From assembly GCF_026343125.1 (NCBI RefSeq), contig NZ_JAPEMB010000001.1:2604001-2668000 (forward strand): 64,000 bases of DNA, read 5' to 3'. Each line of letters opens with the position of its first letter. Within the stretch, counting starts at the first letter, position 1. The notes under the pieces were generated by a model. The model saw nothing but the letters and a program-made list of their open reading frames with translations, searched no databases and was not told the origin of the DNA. Source of the DNA: Streptomyces sp. NBC_00094 (GTDB lineage: Bacteria > Actinomycetota > Actinomycetes > Streptomycetales > Streptomycetaceae). The position numbers and the translations under genes are program-made. Below are positions 26,521 to 36,067 of the stretch, piece after piece.

Positions 26521-27745
26521 CGTTCCTCGATGCGTTGTGGTCGGCGTTGCCTTCCCATCCACAGTCCGGGTTCTTGCACAGGAACGTGGCCTGGTCCTCC
26601 CGGCTGCCGGGGGTGATGAACCCGCAGGCGGAGCAGCGCAGGGAGGTGTTCGGGGCGGGAACCTTGACCAGGGTGCCGCCGTGGCGGGCGGTCTTGTACG
26701 TCAGCAGTGTCACCGTGCGTCCCCATGCCTCTTGGCTGATGGAACGGTTCAGGCCGGACTTCTGCGCGACGTTCTTCCCGGGTTCCTCAAGGGTGCCCTT
26801 GGCGGACTTGACCATGTTCGTGATGTGGAGCTGTTCCACCACGACCGTGCTGTACTGCTTAGCGATGGCGGTGGTGGTCCGGTGCTGCCAGTCAACGGCG
26901 CGGCGCGTGGCTCTTGCGCGGAGCTGCTTGATCTGGTCGTAGGTGGCGTGCAGTCGCTTCGAGCCGCGCTCTCTCGGCTTGCGGAAACTCTTGCGGTGCG
27001 CGGCCCTCCGCTCCAGACGAATGAGCTTGGCCTTCTCGTCCGGGTTCAGCCACTTGTCCCGGTCGGCGCTGCCGTCCGGGAGCCGGGGCGGGCGTCCGTG
27101 GTCCTGGTGGTTGCCGTCAGACAGGGCCAGGGGCAGGTTCACCCCGGCGTCGATACCGACCTCGCCGCCGGTGTGCGGTTCGGGCTTGAGCTCAAGGGTC
27201 TGGACACGGAAGGCGATGTGCCAGCCGAGTGCGTCTTTGACGAGCCGGGCCCCGGTGATCCGGTTGTCCTTGTGTGCCGCCTTGCCGACGGGCAGGTCCT
27301 TCGTCCAGCGGAATCGGACGCGCCCGACCTTGGGGACGTTGACCATGCCCCACCGGCGGTGCACCCGCTTGATCTGGAGGTCACGGCCCTGCGGGATGTC
27401 CACGGACATCACCGACCGGATACGGGCCTTGAACGTCGGCTCGTCCGCCCGGCCGTCCCAGCAGTTCTTCCACGCCTGCATGTACGTCTTGAGGACAGCC
27501 TGCGCGGCCTGCGCGGGAAGGGCCGCATACCAGTCGATCTCCTTGCGGGCCTGCCGCAACGTCTGGTCCAGGCGGGACAGCGAACGCTGACACTTCGGCG
27601 TCATCCGCCACAGGTCGTGGAGCTGATTCCACATCGCCCGCGCCACGTGCGCCTGATCATCCATGAGCCGGACCTGCGCAGGCGTCAGCGCCAGTCGGGC
27701 GCGATGCCCGAACTGCCGCTTCTCCCACACCAGTTCACTGCTCAC
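26423..27745 (-). CDS. tnpB: TnpB RNA-guided endonuclease of the IS200/IS605 element
   Basis: The 440-residue TnpB has RuvC residues D199 (VGIDAGVNLPLALSDG), E304 (VVVEQLHI) and D402 (NADHNASRN). Zinc-finger cysteines are C371, C374, C390 and C395 (CSACG...CKNPDCG). No truncation is seen. It would nick or cut the empty donor site under guidance of the RNA made from the element's end and so keep the element from being lost. It is divergent from tnpA and only distantly similar to the TnpB at 1184-2389. Confidence 0.94.
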   Translation of the reverse strand: MSSELVWEKRQFGHRARLALTPAQVRLMDDQAHVARAMWNQLHDLWRMTPKCQRSLSRLDQTLRQARKEIDWYAALPAQAAQAVLKTYMQAWKNCWDGRADEPTFKARIRSVMSVDIPQGRDLQIKRVHRRWGMVNVPKVGRVRFRWTKDLPVGKAAHKDNRITGARLVKDALGWHIAFRVQTLELKPEPHTGGEVGIDAGVNLPLALSDGNHQDHGRPPRLPDGSADRDKWLNPDEKAKLIRLERRAAHRKSFRKPRERGSKRLHATYDQIKQLRARATRRAVDWQHRTTTAIAKQYSTVVVEQLHITNMVKSAKGTLEEPGKNVAQKSGLNRSISQEAWGRTVTLLTYKTARHGGTLVKVPAPNTSLRCSACGFITPGSREDQATFLCKNPDCGWEGNADHNASRNVLHLYRMGHALIPAAGRAVARRTRGVKPATAR

Positions 27746-27758
27746 GCGAGCACTATAT

Positions 27759-27855
27759 CATTTGGTTTATGTCACCTCGATGGAACCCGAACCCCGATGT
27801 ACGCACCGGCCGTCACGTCGAGCACCATCTCCACGTCCATTTGGTTTTTGTCACC
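27759..27855 (+). repeat. Short direct repeat across the tnpA start
   Basis: CATTTGGTTTWTGTCACC occurs at 27759-27776, spanning the tnpA start codon, and again at 27838-27855 inside tnpA (coding HLVFVT), with one mismatch in 18. It may reflect an ancestral duplication of the gene's 5' end or a transposase-recognised motif. Confidence 0.5.
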
Positions 27856-28197
27856 AAGTACCGGCGGAGGGCGTTCACCGACGCCATGCTGACCCGCACC
27901 GAGGAGATCATGCGGGAGGTGTGCTCGGACTTCGAGGCCGAGCTGAAGCAGTTCAACGGCGAAGAGGACCACGTGCACCTGCTCGTGCACTACCCGCCCA
28001 AGGTGCAGCTCTCCAAACTGGTCAACTCGCTCAAGGGCGTCAGCTCCCGCTACCTCCGACAGGAGTACGACACCCACGTCCGCCGACACCTGTGGGGCGG
28101 GCACTTCTGGTCCGGCTCCTACTTCGCCGGATCGTGCGGCGGGGCACCGCTGACCGCCGTCCGCCAGTACATCGAGAACCAGCAACGCCCGGTCTGA
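27769..28197 (+). CDS. tnpA: TnpA Y1 HUH transposase of the IS200/IS605 element
   Basis: The 142-residue single-strand transposase has the HUH motif H68-V69-H70 (EEDHVHLLVHYPP) and the catalytic tyrosine Y134 (VRQYIENQQRPV), with the family N-terminus HLHVHLVFVTKYRRR. Such enzymes act as dimers on single-stranded DNA, recognising the subterminal hairpins. All active-site residues are present, so it could mobilise this element and possibly the tnpA-less element at 1151-2451. Confidence 0.95.
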   Translation: MSPRWNPNPDVRTGRHVEHHLHVHLVFVTKYRRRAFTDAMLTRTEEIMREVCSDFEAELKQFNGEEDHVHLLVHYPPKVQLSKLVNSLKGVSSRYLRQEYDTHVRRHLWGGHFWSGSYFAGSCGGAPLTAVRQYIENQQRPV

Positions 28198-28326
28198 GAG
28201 TGCAGGCCCGGAGGTGCGGCGAACTCCGGCACTTCGCGCCTCCGGGCCAAGGATGCGCTTTACCTCCACCCTGAAGGGCGGAGCACTACGGGCCTGACCG
28301 AGCGAAGACCTCACGCACGTACGGGA

Positions 28327-28361
28327 AAGCCCCCGGTTCCGAGTTCCGGAACCGGGGGCTT
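28327..28361 (-). terminator. Terminator of glyS
   Basis: A 14-bp stem AAGCCCCCGGTTCC with its complement around a 7-nt loop, 22 bp beyond the glyS stop. Confidence 0.8.
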
Positions 28362-28382
28362 CGCCGTACGCGATCAGAGAGT

Positions 28383-29765
<1,383 letters not shown>

Positions 29766-29916
29766 GGTGCTCTCTTCATTACGACGACGAAGTGCGAATG
29801 CCACAGGTTACCGGCGCCCGTACCCCCCGCATCAAATCGGTTAGGGACCGCCCCCGCGAGCGGTACGCGCGCCGAGGCGCGAGCGGGCACGTGGGCCGGG
29901 CCACACATACGACAAT

Positions 29917-29931
29917 TGACAATCGTTTCCA
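29917..29931 (+). promoter_or_regulatory. Zur-type site 1 upstream of znuA
   Basis: TGACAATCGTTTCCA resembles the Streptomyces Zur site (about TGAAAATCATTTTCA). It overlaps the -35 hexamer TTGACA (29916-29921). Confidence 0.6.
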
Positions 29932-29938
29932 GTTTTGT

Positions 29939-29953
29939 TGAAAATGAGTGTCA
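29939..29953 (+). promoter_or_regulatory. Zur-type site 2 overlapping the znuA start
   Basis: TGAAAATGAGTGTCA is closer to the Zur consensus and covers the -10 region (GAAAAT, 29940-29945, 18 bp after TTGACA) and the first base of the start codon. Confidence 0.65.
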
Positions 29954-30933
29954 TGAACGTACGACGCCTGATACCCACCACCGCCCTCGCCGGAGCCGTC
30001 ACGCTCGGTCTCGTCTCCCTCTCCGCCTGCGGCACCTCGGACGCCGCCGACAAGGGGAGCAGCGGCAAGCTGGACGTCGTCGCGTCGTTCTATCCCATGC
30101 AGTACCTGGCCGAGCAGATAGGCGGCGGCCACGTCGCCGTCAACACGCTCACCAAGCCCGGCGTCGAACCCCACGACCTGGAGCTCAAGCCGAAGCAGAT
30201 CGGCGAGCTCGGCGAGGCCGACGTCATCCTCTACCTCAAGGGCATCCAGCCCGCCGTCGACGACGCCATCGCCCAGGCCGGCGTCGAGAACACCGTCGAC
30301 GCCGCCACCCTCACGACGCTCGAAGCCCACGGCGACGAGGTCGGTCACGCGCACGAGGGCGAGGAGCACGCGGCGGAGGAAGCCGGCCACGAGGGCCACG
30401 AGTCCGAGGCCGGCACCGACCCGCACATCTGGCTCGACCCCGTGAAGTACGCCGAGGTCGCGAAGGGCGTCGGCACCGCCCTGGAGAAGGCCGACCCGGC
30501 CAACGCCGCCGACTACAAGAAGAACACCGACGCCCTGGTGACGAAGCTCGGCGCCCTGAACACCGAGTTCGAGACGGGCCTGAAGAACACCACCACCAGG
30601 ACCTTCATCACCACCCACTCCGCCTTCGGCTACCTCGCCGAGCGCTACGGCCTGGAGCAGGAGGGCATCACCGGCATCGACCCCGAGTCCGAGCCGAGCC
30701 CCGCCCGCATCAAGGAACTCCAGGACATCGCGGCGAAGGACAAGGTCTCCACCGTCTTCTTCGAGACCCTCGCGAGCGACAAGACCGCCAAGACCCTCGC
30801 CGGCGACACCGGTCTCAAGACCGACGTGCTCGACCCGCTGGAGGGAATCACGGACAAGTCCCAGGGCGATGACTACATCGAGGTCATGCAGTCCAACCTC
30901 GCCGCGCTGAAGAAGGCCCTCGGCGCCAAGTGA
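29953..30933 (+). CDS. znuA: Zinc ABC transporter substrate-binding lipoprotein
   Basis: The 326-residue lipoprotein captures Zn2+ for the ZnuABC importer. It has a lipobox (LVSLSAC near residue 24), cluster A-I fold landmarks VVASFYPMQYLAEQIGG, PGVEPHDLELKP with a metal-ligand His, a His/Glu-rich flexible loop (HEGEEHAAEEAGHEGHE), DPHIWLDP with a second His, and TTHSAFGYLAERYGL with a third. The ATG at 29953 coincides with the expected transcription start of the TTGACA/GAAAAT promoter and has no Shine-Dalgarno, suggesting a leaderless message; ATG 29944 is an alternative. Confidence 0.93.
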   Translation: MNVRRLIPTTALAGAVTLGLVSLSACGTSDAADKGSSGKLDVVASFYPMQYLAEQIGGGHVAVNTLTKPGVEPHDLELKPKQIGELGEADVILYLKGIQPAVDDAIAQAGVENTVDAATLTTLEAHGDEVGHAHEGEEHAAEEAGHEGHESEAGTDPHIWLDPVKYAEVAKGVGTALEKADPANAADYKKNTDALVTKLGALNTEFETGLKNTTTRTFITTHSAFGYLAERYGLEQEGITGIDPESEPSPARIKELQDIAAKDKVSTVFFETLASDKTAKTLAGDTGLKTDVLDPLEGITDKSQGDDYIEVMQSNLAALKKALGAK

Positions 30934-30962
30934 CCACAGCAGCACAGCAGGAGGCACGAGCC

Positions 30963-31736
30963 ATGGCAGCGCCGGCACAGGAACCCGTCATCTCCGTCCG
31001 CGGAGCCACCGCGACCCTCGGCGCCCGGCCCGTCCTCCGGGGCGTCGACCTCACCGTCCACCGCGGTGAGGTCGTCGCGCTGCTCGGCGCCAACGGCTCC
31101 GGCAAGTCCACCGCCGTCCGCTCCGTCATCGGCCAGGTGCCGCTGACCGGCGGCCGGATCGAGCTGTTCGGTACGGAGCAGAAGCGGTTCCGCGACTGGG
31201 CCCGTGTCGGCTACGTACCGCAGCGCACCACCGCCGCGAGCGGCGTCCCCGCCACCATCCGCGAGGTCGTCTCCTCCGGCCGGCTCTCCCGCCGCCGCTT
31301 CGGCTGGCTGACGAAGGCCGACAAGGCCGCCGTCGACGCGGCCATCGACCTCGTCGGCCTCGCCGACCGCGCCAAGGACTCCGTCTCGGCGCTCTCCGGC
31401 GGCCAGCACCAGCGCGTCCTGATCGCCCGCGCGCTCGCCTCCGCGCCCGAGCTGCTGATCATGGACGAGCCGATGGCCGGCGTGGACCTGGCGAGCCAGG
31501 AGATCCTCGCCGCGACCCTGCGCGAGCAGGTCGCAGGCGGCACCTCCGTCCTCCTCGTCCTGCACGAGCTGGGCCCGCTGGAGCCGCTGATCGACCGGGC
31601 CGTCGTCCTGCGCGACGGCTGCGTCGTCCACGACGGCCCGCCGCCCGAGGCCGTCGGCCAGCACGCGCTCCCCGGCCACGACCACGTCCATCCGCACGCG
31701 GCCGGTGAGCCGCTCCGTACGGGTCTGCTGACCTGA
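30963..31736 (+). CDS. znuC: Zinc ABC transporter ATPase
   Basis: The 257-residue ATPase powers zinc import. Walker A GANGSGKST, Q-loop YVPQRTTA, signature LSGGQHQR, Walker B LLIMDEPMAGVD and switch His in VLHELGPLE are all present. I place the start at ATG 30963, which has AGGAGG nine bases upstream; a GTG at 30930 overlapping the znuA stop would add 11 residues. Same operon as znuA and znuB. Confidence 0.94.
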   Translation: MAAPAQEPVISVRGATATLGARPVLRGVDLTVHRGEVVALLGANGSGKSTAVRSVIGQVPLTGGRIELFGTEQKRFRDWARVGYVPQRTTAASGVPATIREVVSSGRLSRRRFGWLTKADKAAVDAAIDLVGLADRAKDSVSALSGGQHQRVLIARALASAPELLIMDEPMAGVDLASQEILAATLREQVAGGTSVLLVLHELGPLEPLIDRAVVLRDGCVVHDGPPPEAVGQHALPGHDHVHPHAAGEPLRTGLLT

Positions 31737-31751
31737 GGAAGCTGACCTGAC

Positions 31752-32654
31752 ATGGAACTCCTCACGCTCCCCTTCATGCAGCGGGCGCTCCTCGCGGCCG
31801 TGCTCGTCGGCATCACCGCGCCCGCCGTCGGCATCTACCTCGTCCAGCGCCGCCAGGCGCTCATGGGCGACGGCATCGGCCACGTCGCCATGACCGGTGT
31901 CGGCCTCGGCTTCCTGCTGAACTCCAGCCCGGTCTGGATGGCGACCCTCGTCGCCGTCGTCGGCTCGGTCGCGATGGAACTGATCCGGGCGTACGGGAAG
32001 ACCCGCGGCGACCTCGCGCTCGCCCTGCTCTTCTACGGCGGCATGGCCGGCGGCGTCCTGCTGATCAACCTCTCGCCGACCGGCTCCAACGCCAACCTCA
32101 GCTCGTACCTCTTCGGCTCGCTCTCCACGGTCGCGCCCGAGGACATCACCGCGATCGCGATCCTGGCCGCCTTCGTCATCCTGGTCACGGTCGGTCTGCG
32201 CCGCCAGCTCTTCGCGGTCAGCCAGGACGAGGAGTTCGCCCGGGTCACCGGCCTGCCGGTGCGCGCCCTGAACCTGCTGATCGCGGTCACGGCCGCGGTG
32301 ACCGTCACGGTCGCCATGCGGGTCGTGGGCCTGCTGCTGGTCAGCGCGCTCATGGTGGTGCCGGTCGCGGCGGCCCAGCAGCTGTCGAAGTCGTTCCGCA
32401 CGACCTTCGTCCTCGCGGTGGCGACCGGCATCACGGTCACCCTGGCGGGCACGGTCACCTCGTACTACCAGGACGTGCCGCCCGGCGCGACGATCGTCCT
32501 GTACGCGATCGGGGTCTTCGTCCTCCTGACCCTCCTCGCCACCCCGCTCGCCAAACGGCGGGCGCGGGCGACCGAGGCGGGCGCGGAGAGCGCGGAGGGC
32601 TGCGGCGTACCGCGTCCGCCGACCCCGCGTCCGACGGACGACGTGAAGGTCTGA
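31752..32654 (+). CDS. znuB: Zinc ABC transporter permease
   Basis: The 300-residue ABC-3 family permease has about eight membrane helices. Family landmarks are MQRALLAAVLVGITAPAVGI, YLVQRRQALMGDGIGHVAM, GGVLLINLSPTGSNANLSSYLFG and VGLLLVSALMVVPVAAAQQL. It lies 15 nt after znuC with GAGGAAG upstream. Its C-terminal tail is long, Pro/Arg-rich and probably cytoplasmic. Confidence 0.93.
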   Translation: MELLTLPFMQRALLAAVLVGITAPAVGIYLVQRRQALMGDGIGHVAMTGVGLGFLLNSSPVWMATLVAVVGSVAMELIRAYGKTRGDLALALLFYGGMAGGVLLINLSPTGSNANLSSYLFGSLSTVAPEDITAIAILAAFVILVTVGLRRQLFAVSQDEEFARVTGLPVRALNLLIAVTAAVTVTVAMRVVGLLLVSALMVVPVAAAQQLSKSFRTTFVLAVATGITVTLAGTVTSYYQDVPPGATIVLYAIGVFVLLTLLATPLAKRRARATEAGAESAEGCGVPRPPTPRPTDDVKV

Positions 32655-32729
32655 TCCGGCTCTGACCGCAGGGTCATGGGGGACTGGCAGAATGGCGGGG
32701 GCAGACAAGCATTCAAGGAGGCCCCCGTG

Positions 32730-33137
32730 GTGACGGCAGGACCCCCCGTACGAGGCCGCTCGACCAAGCAGCGGGCCGCCGTGTCGGCGGCGCTGAACGA
32801 GGTGGACGAGTTCCGCAGCGCCCAGGAGCTGCACGACATGCTCAAGCACCGCGGCGACTCCGTAGGCCTCACCACCGTCTACCGCACGCTCCAGTCCCTC
32901 GCGGACGCGGGCGAGGTCGACGCGCTGCGCACCAGCGAGGGCGAGACCGTCTACCGGCGCTGCTCGACCGGCGACCACCACCACCACCTGGTCTGCCGCG
33001 TCTGCGGCAAGGCCGTGGAGGTGGAGGGCCCGATGGTGGAGCAGTGGGCCGAGACGATCGCCTCGGAGCACGGCTTCGTGAACGTGGCGCACACCGTCGA
33101 GATCTTCGGCACGTGCGCGGAGTGCGCGCAGAAGTGA
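32730..33137 (+). CDS. zur: Zinc uptake regulator, Fur family
   Basis: The 135-residue Fur-family repressor is the likely zinc sensor of the znu operon. DNA-binding part: AAVSAALNEVDEFRSAQELH and GLTTVYRTLQSLADAGEVD. Metal sites: HHHHLVCRVCGKAVEVEG with one CxxC pair and GTCAECAQK with the other (structural zinc), plus the regulatory histidines. AAGGAGG lies 8 nt before GTG 32730; GTG 32727 is equally open. It follows znuB by 75 nt, so the repressor belongs to the zinc locus. Confidence 0.93.
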   Translation: MTAGPPVRGRSTKQRAAVSAALNEVDEFRSAQELHDMLKHRGDSVGLTTVYRTLQSLADAGEVDALRTSEGETVYRRCSTGDHHHHLVCRVCGKAVEVEGPMVEQWAETIASEHGFVNVAHTVEIFGTCAECAQK

Positions 33138-33149
33138 CCTGACCTGACA

Positions 33150-33195
33150 GACGAAGGGGCCCGCACCGGACGTTTCCGGTGCGGGCCCCTTCGTC
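33150..33195. terminator. Very strong bidirectional terminator after zur
   Basis: A 21-bp perfect stem (begins GACGAAGGGGCCCGCACCGG) closed by the tetraloop CGTT. It serves zur and the convergent gene at 33253. Confidence 0.85.
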
Positions 33196-33200
33196 GTGTC

Positions 33201-33245
33201 CGTCGTCCGGCCCGTCGTCCGGCCCGTCGTCCGGCCCGTCGTCGT
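33201..33245. repeat. 12-bp tandem repeat between zur and the YcxB-like gene
   Basis: CGTCGTCCGGCC three times in exact register (33201-33236), then a partial fourth unit, ending a few bases before the stop of the leftward gene. Confidence 0.75.
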
Positions 33246-33252
33246 GTCCGTC

Positions 33253-33783
33253 TCAGACCTTGCTGATGTTCCGGTCCAGGACCGCCCGCAGCCGGTCCTC
33301 CTCGCCGGGCCCCGCCAGGCCCCGCTTCGGCAGGTAGGCGAAACCGCTGCCGGACTTCTCGGCGGTGAGCAGGACGAAGAGCCGGGGCGTCTCCACGTAC
33401 CGGGGCATCAGCGCCCACCGGAACGCCATCTCGGTGTCCCGGGAGGTCCAGCGCGCTCCGTCCTCGTCGACGACGGCCGTGGCCTCGCCCTGGGACCTGA
33501 CCGCCTGGAAGAAGGCGCGGGCCGTCAGCCAGGGCGCCAGCTCGGCGGCGACCACGGCCACCAGGCCGAGCGCCACCAGCTTGACCACCGCGCCCGGATC
33601 CGGCGTGGGCGGCAGCAGGGCCACACCGGAGGCGAGGAGGGTGAGGACGAACGCTCCCCACGCCGCCCACCGCAGCAGCCGCCACCACAGGAGGGCCCGC
33701 ATCCGTATCCGTACGGCCTCGCGCACGTCCGCGAAGACCGCCGGGTAGACCAGCTCGATCCGCTCGCTCGTCTCCACGAACAT
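33253..33783 (-). CDS. YcxB-like two-helix membrane protein
   Basis: The 176-residue protein has a short N-terminal strand region (ERIELVYPAVFADVREAVRI), two membrane helices (WAAWGAFVLTLLASGVALLP; VKLVALGLVAVVAAELAPWL), and a cytoplasmic YcxB-like domain (VVDEDGARWTSRDTEMAFRW, then LLTAEKSGSGFAYLPKRGL). Function of the family is unknown. It follows uppS and recO on the same strand and may be read from their transcript (16 nt gap). Confidence 0.75.
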   Translation of the reverse strand: MFVETSERIELVYPAVFADVREAVRIRMRALLWWRLLRWAAWGAFVLTLLASGVALLPPTPDPGAVVKLVALGLVAVVAAELAPWLTARAFFQAVRSQGEATAVVDEDGARWTSRDTEMAFRWALMPRYVETPRLFVLLTAEKSGSGFAYLPKRGLAGPGEEDRLRAVLDRNISKV

Positions 33784-33798
33784 TCCCCCGGGGTCCGG

Positions 33799-34623
33799 TC
33801 AGGCCTTGTCGAGGACGGCCATGTCGGCCGGGTCGACGCCGCCGAAGCGGCGGTCGCGCGAAGCGTATTCGACGCACGCGCGCCACAGGTCGCGGCGGTC
33901 GAAGTCCGGCCACAGCACGTCCTGGAAGACCATCTCCGCGTAGGCGCTCTGCCAGATCAGGTAGTTGGAGGTGCGCTGCTCACCGCTGGGCCGCAGGAAG
34001 AGGTCCACGTCCGGCATGTCCGCGTAGTACAGGTACTTCTGGATCGTCTTCTCGGTGATCTTCGCCGGGTCGAGCCGGCCCGCCTTCACGTCCTCGGCCA
34101 GCGCCTGCGCCGCGTCCGTGAGCTCCGCGCGACCGCCGTAGTTCATGCAGAAGTAGAGCGTGAGCTTGGTGTTGTCCTTGGTCTGCTCCTGCGCGACCTG
34201 GAGCTCCTTGGCCACCGACTTCCACAGCTTGGGCATCCGGCCGACCCACCGCACCCGGATGCCGAGCTCGTCGAGCTGGTCGCGGGTCTTGCGGATGAAG
34301 TCGCGGTTGAAGTTCATCAGGAAGCGCACCTCTTCGGGCGACCGCTTCCAGTTCTCGGTGGAGAAGGCGTAGAGCGAGATCGACCCGACGCCCATCTCGA
34401 TCGCGCCCTGGAGCACGTCGAGGACCTGCTCGGCGCCGACCTTGTGCCCCTCGGTGCGCGGCAGACCGCGCTCCTTGGCCCAGCGGCCGTTGCCGTCCAT
34501 GACGATCGCGACGTGCTCCGGGACGAAGTCGGACTGGAGCTTCGGCGGGCGGGCACCGGAGGGGTGCGGCTCGGGGGTCCTGTACTCCCGGCGCTGGCGC
34601 CCGAGCAGTCGTGCGATGGCCAT
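33799..34623 (-). CDS. uppS: Isoprenyl (undecaprenyl) diphosphate synthase
   Basis: This cis-prenyltransferase makes the C55 (or similar) lipid carrier for wall synthesis. The 274-residue protein has all conserved regions: [20 protein letters not shown] (catalytic Asp), [46 protein letters not shown] and the final WPDFDRRDL. Cytoplasmic, membrane-associated. It lies 14 nt downstream of recO, an order conserved in Streptomyces. Confidence 0.96.
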   Translation of the reverse strand: MAIARLLGRQRREYRTPEPHPSGARPPKLQSDFVPEHVAIVMDGNGRWAKERGLPRTEGHKVGAEQVLDVLQGAIEMGVGSISLYAFSTENWKRSPEEVRFLMNFNRDFIRKTRDQLDELGIRVRWVGRMPKLWKSVAKELQVAQEQTKDNTKLTLYFCMNYGGRAELTDAAQALAEDVKAGRLDPAKITEKTIQKYLYYADMPDVDLFLRPSGEQRTSNYLIWQSAYAEMVFQDVLWPDFDRRDLWRACVEYASRDRRFGGVDPADMAVLDKA

Positions 34624-34636
34624 GGCGTGGTCTCTC

Positions 34637-35386
34637 CTAGCTTTTCTCTACGTACCGCAGGGAGCGCAGGCCGCGCTCCAGGTGCCAGTGCAGATAGGCG
34701 GACACGAGTCCGCTGCCCTCCCTGACGTGACGCGGCTCGCACGCGTCCGCCGTCGCCCAGTCGCCGGTGAGCAGCGCGCTGAGCAGGCCGATGGCCTCCG
34801 CAGAGGGTACGACGCTTCCGGGCACCCGGCAGTCGCCGCATATGACCCCGCCCGCGCCGACCGAAAAGAACCGGTTCGGCCCGTGGAGTCCGCATTTCGC
34901 GCAGTCGTCGAAGCTGGGCGCGTAGCCGTTCACGGCGAGCGAGCGGAGGAGGAAGGCGTCCAGGATGAGGTGGGGCGCGTGCTCGCCCCTGGCGAGCGTC
35001 CGCAGGCCACCCACCAGCAGCAGGTACTGCTGCACGGCGGGCTCACCCTCGTGGTCGGTGAACCGCTCCGCTGTCTCCAGCATGGCCGTGCCGGCGGTGT
35101 ACCGGGCGTAGTCGGTGACGATCCCGCCGCCGTACGCGGAGATCGTCTCGCTCTGCGTGCAGAGCGGCAGCCCGCGTCCGACCAGCTCACTCCCCCGGGC
35201 GAAGAACTGCACGTCCACGTGCGAGAACGGTTCGAGCCGCGCCCCGAACTTCGACTTCGTCCTGCGCACCCCGCGCGCGACAGCGCGTACGCGCCCGTGA
35301 CCGCGCGTGAGGAGCGTGATGATGCGGTCCGCTTCACCCAGCTTCTGGGTGCGCAGCACGATGCCGTCGTCGCGGAACAGACTCAT
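34637..35386 (-). CDS. recO: DNA repair protein RecO
   Basis: RecO loads RecA in the RecFOR pathway. The 249-residue protein begins [20 protein letters not shown] and continues [22 protein letters not shown] (OB fold). It has the zinc-binding part [25 protein letters not shown]. The start at ATG 35386 agrees with the family N-terminus. The last bases run directly into the uppS ribosome-binding region. Confidence 0.95.
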   Translation of the reverse strand: MSLFRDDGIVLRTQKLGEADRIITLLTRGHGRVRAVARGVRRTKSKFGARLEPFSHVDVQFFARGSELVGRGLPLCTQSETISAYGGGIVTDYARYTAGTAMLETAERFTDHEGEPAVQQYLLLVGGLRTLARGEHAPHLILDAFLLRSLAVNGYAPSFDDCAKCGLHGPNRFFSVGAGGVICGDCRVPGSVVPSAEAIGLLSALLTGDWATADACEPRHVREGSGLVSAYLHWHLERGLRSLRYVEKS

Positions 35387-35498
35387 GGGCCCATTCTCCC
35401 GTACGGCGGGGGCGTGCCGACCCGCCCCTGGCACGCACTCGCCAGTGCCGCCTGGTACGGCTGGAGGCGGCGGGCCCCGCAGGGCCCGTCCGGGCGGT

Positions 35499-35717
35499 TC
35501 AGGGCACCTCGCCCCGGCTCCGCGCGTTGACGTGCGCCGTGGCGGCGCTCAGCCGCTCCGACGAGGTCGCCTCCCGTACGTCCTCGGGCTCCACGTCCCA
35601 CTCCCGCCCGCCGCCGAGCGGCCGGATCTGGACGTAGGGCCCCTCGTGGCCCATCACTCTCCCGACCCGCCCCGTGCGGATCTCCACGACGTACGACCCG
35701 ATGGGCAGTGCTGTCAT
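35499..35717 (-). CDS. Small unknown protein, SH3-like, coupled to the next gene
   Basis: The 72-residue protein reads MTALPIGSYVVEIRTGRVGR and contains RPLGGGREWDVEPEDVREA, suggesting a small beta-barrel. Its ATG overlaps the stop of the upstream gene (ATGA), so the two are translationally coupled. Similar tiny genes accompany XRE/DUF397 regulatory loci in Streptomyces, and one such locus lies divergently at 36068. No function known. Confidence 0.7.
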   Translation of the reverse strand: MTALPIGSYVVEIRTGRVGRVMGHEGPYVQIRPLGGGREWDVEPEDVREATSSERLSAATAHVNARSRGEVP

Positions 35718-35935
35718 GACCGGCTCTCCTCCCCTGGCGACAGAGCGGCGGCGATGAGCCGAGCCGTCTCCGCCGTGCAGCATCCCAATTCGACGAGCGG
35801 CCTCGGAGGATCGGCGGCGAGGGTGACGACGTCGAGCCCGAGCGAGGGGAGTGTGATTCCCGCCCTCGCCAGCGCCTCGCGCAATTCCGTCACTGCCTCT
35901 TGTGCGGCTTCGAGTGCCCCCGTGGTCGTCTTCAT
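35714..35935 (-). CDS. Small unknown helical protein, first gene of the coupled pair
   Basis: 73 residues from ATG 35935 (MKTTTGALEAAQEAVTELRE), with AAGGAAG six bases upstream; an in-frame ATG at 35974 would add 13 residues. The N-terminal half is a probable amphipathic helix; the C-terminal half carries LVELGCCTAETARLIAAAL with a CC pair. It is divergent from the XRE regulator and probably belongs to the same regulatory locus. Confidence 0.7.
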   Translation of the reverse strand: MKTTTGALEAAQEAVTELREALARAGITLPSLGLDVVTLAADPPRPLVELGCCTAETARLIAAALSPGEESRS

Positions 35936-36010
35936 GATGTCTTCCTTCACCAACGTATGCCTTTCTGAATCCATTTCCCGCTTCGCCTCTCCAGGGTGGG
36001 GCGGGATCCG

Positions 36011-36060
36011 TAGAATCGGCAGACGCGCAGGCCGTACAACTGCTGCGTAGGGTTGGGGAG
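36011..36060 (+). promoter_or_regulatory. Promoter region of the XRE/DUF397 locus
   Basis: Two candidate -10 hexamers, TAGAAT (36011-36016) and TAGGGT (36048-36053), precede the ribosome site GGGGAG (36055-36060) and the ATG at 36068. Confidence 0.4.
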
Positions 36061-36067
36061 TTAATCC

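Larger units (their letters stand above)
26385..28289. mobile_element. Complete IS200/IS605-family element with divergent tnpA and tnpB
   Basis: About 1.9 kb with tnpB leftward and tnpA rightward from a 23-bp intergenic gap, both intact. The tnpB-side end has hairpin CTCCCCCG-TAAG-CGGGGGAG (26395-26414). The tnpA-side end has CTCCACCC-TGA-AGGGCGGAG (28264-28283) after a larger stem-loop GGCCCGGAGG...CCTCCGGGCC (28205-28248). Both hairpins are followed outwards by the related sequence GAG(AG)CACTTC/GAGCACTAC. This family makes no target duplication; ends are estimated from the hairpins. Confidence 0.85.

Noticed and set aside
28290..28382. Possible T-box or riboswitch linked to glyS
   Set aside because: The hairpin is downstream of glyS (minus strand) and is a simple terminator; the short region upstream of glyS (29766-29934) has no T-box sequence and is occupied by the znuA promoter.
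33201..33245. Possible CRISPR array
   Set aside because: Direct 12-bp tandem units without spacers. No stretch in the window has regularly spaced repeats with unique spacers.
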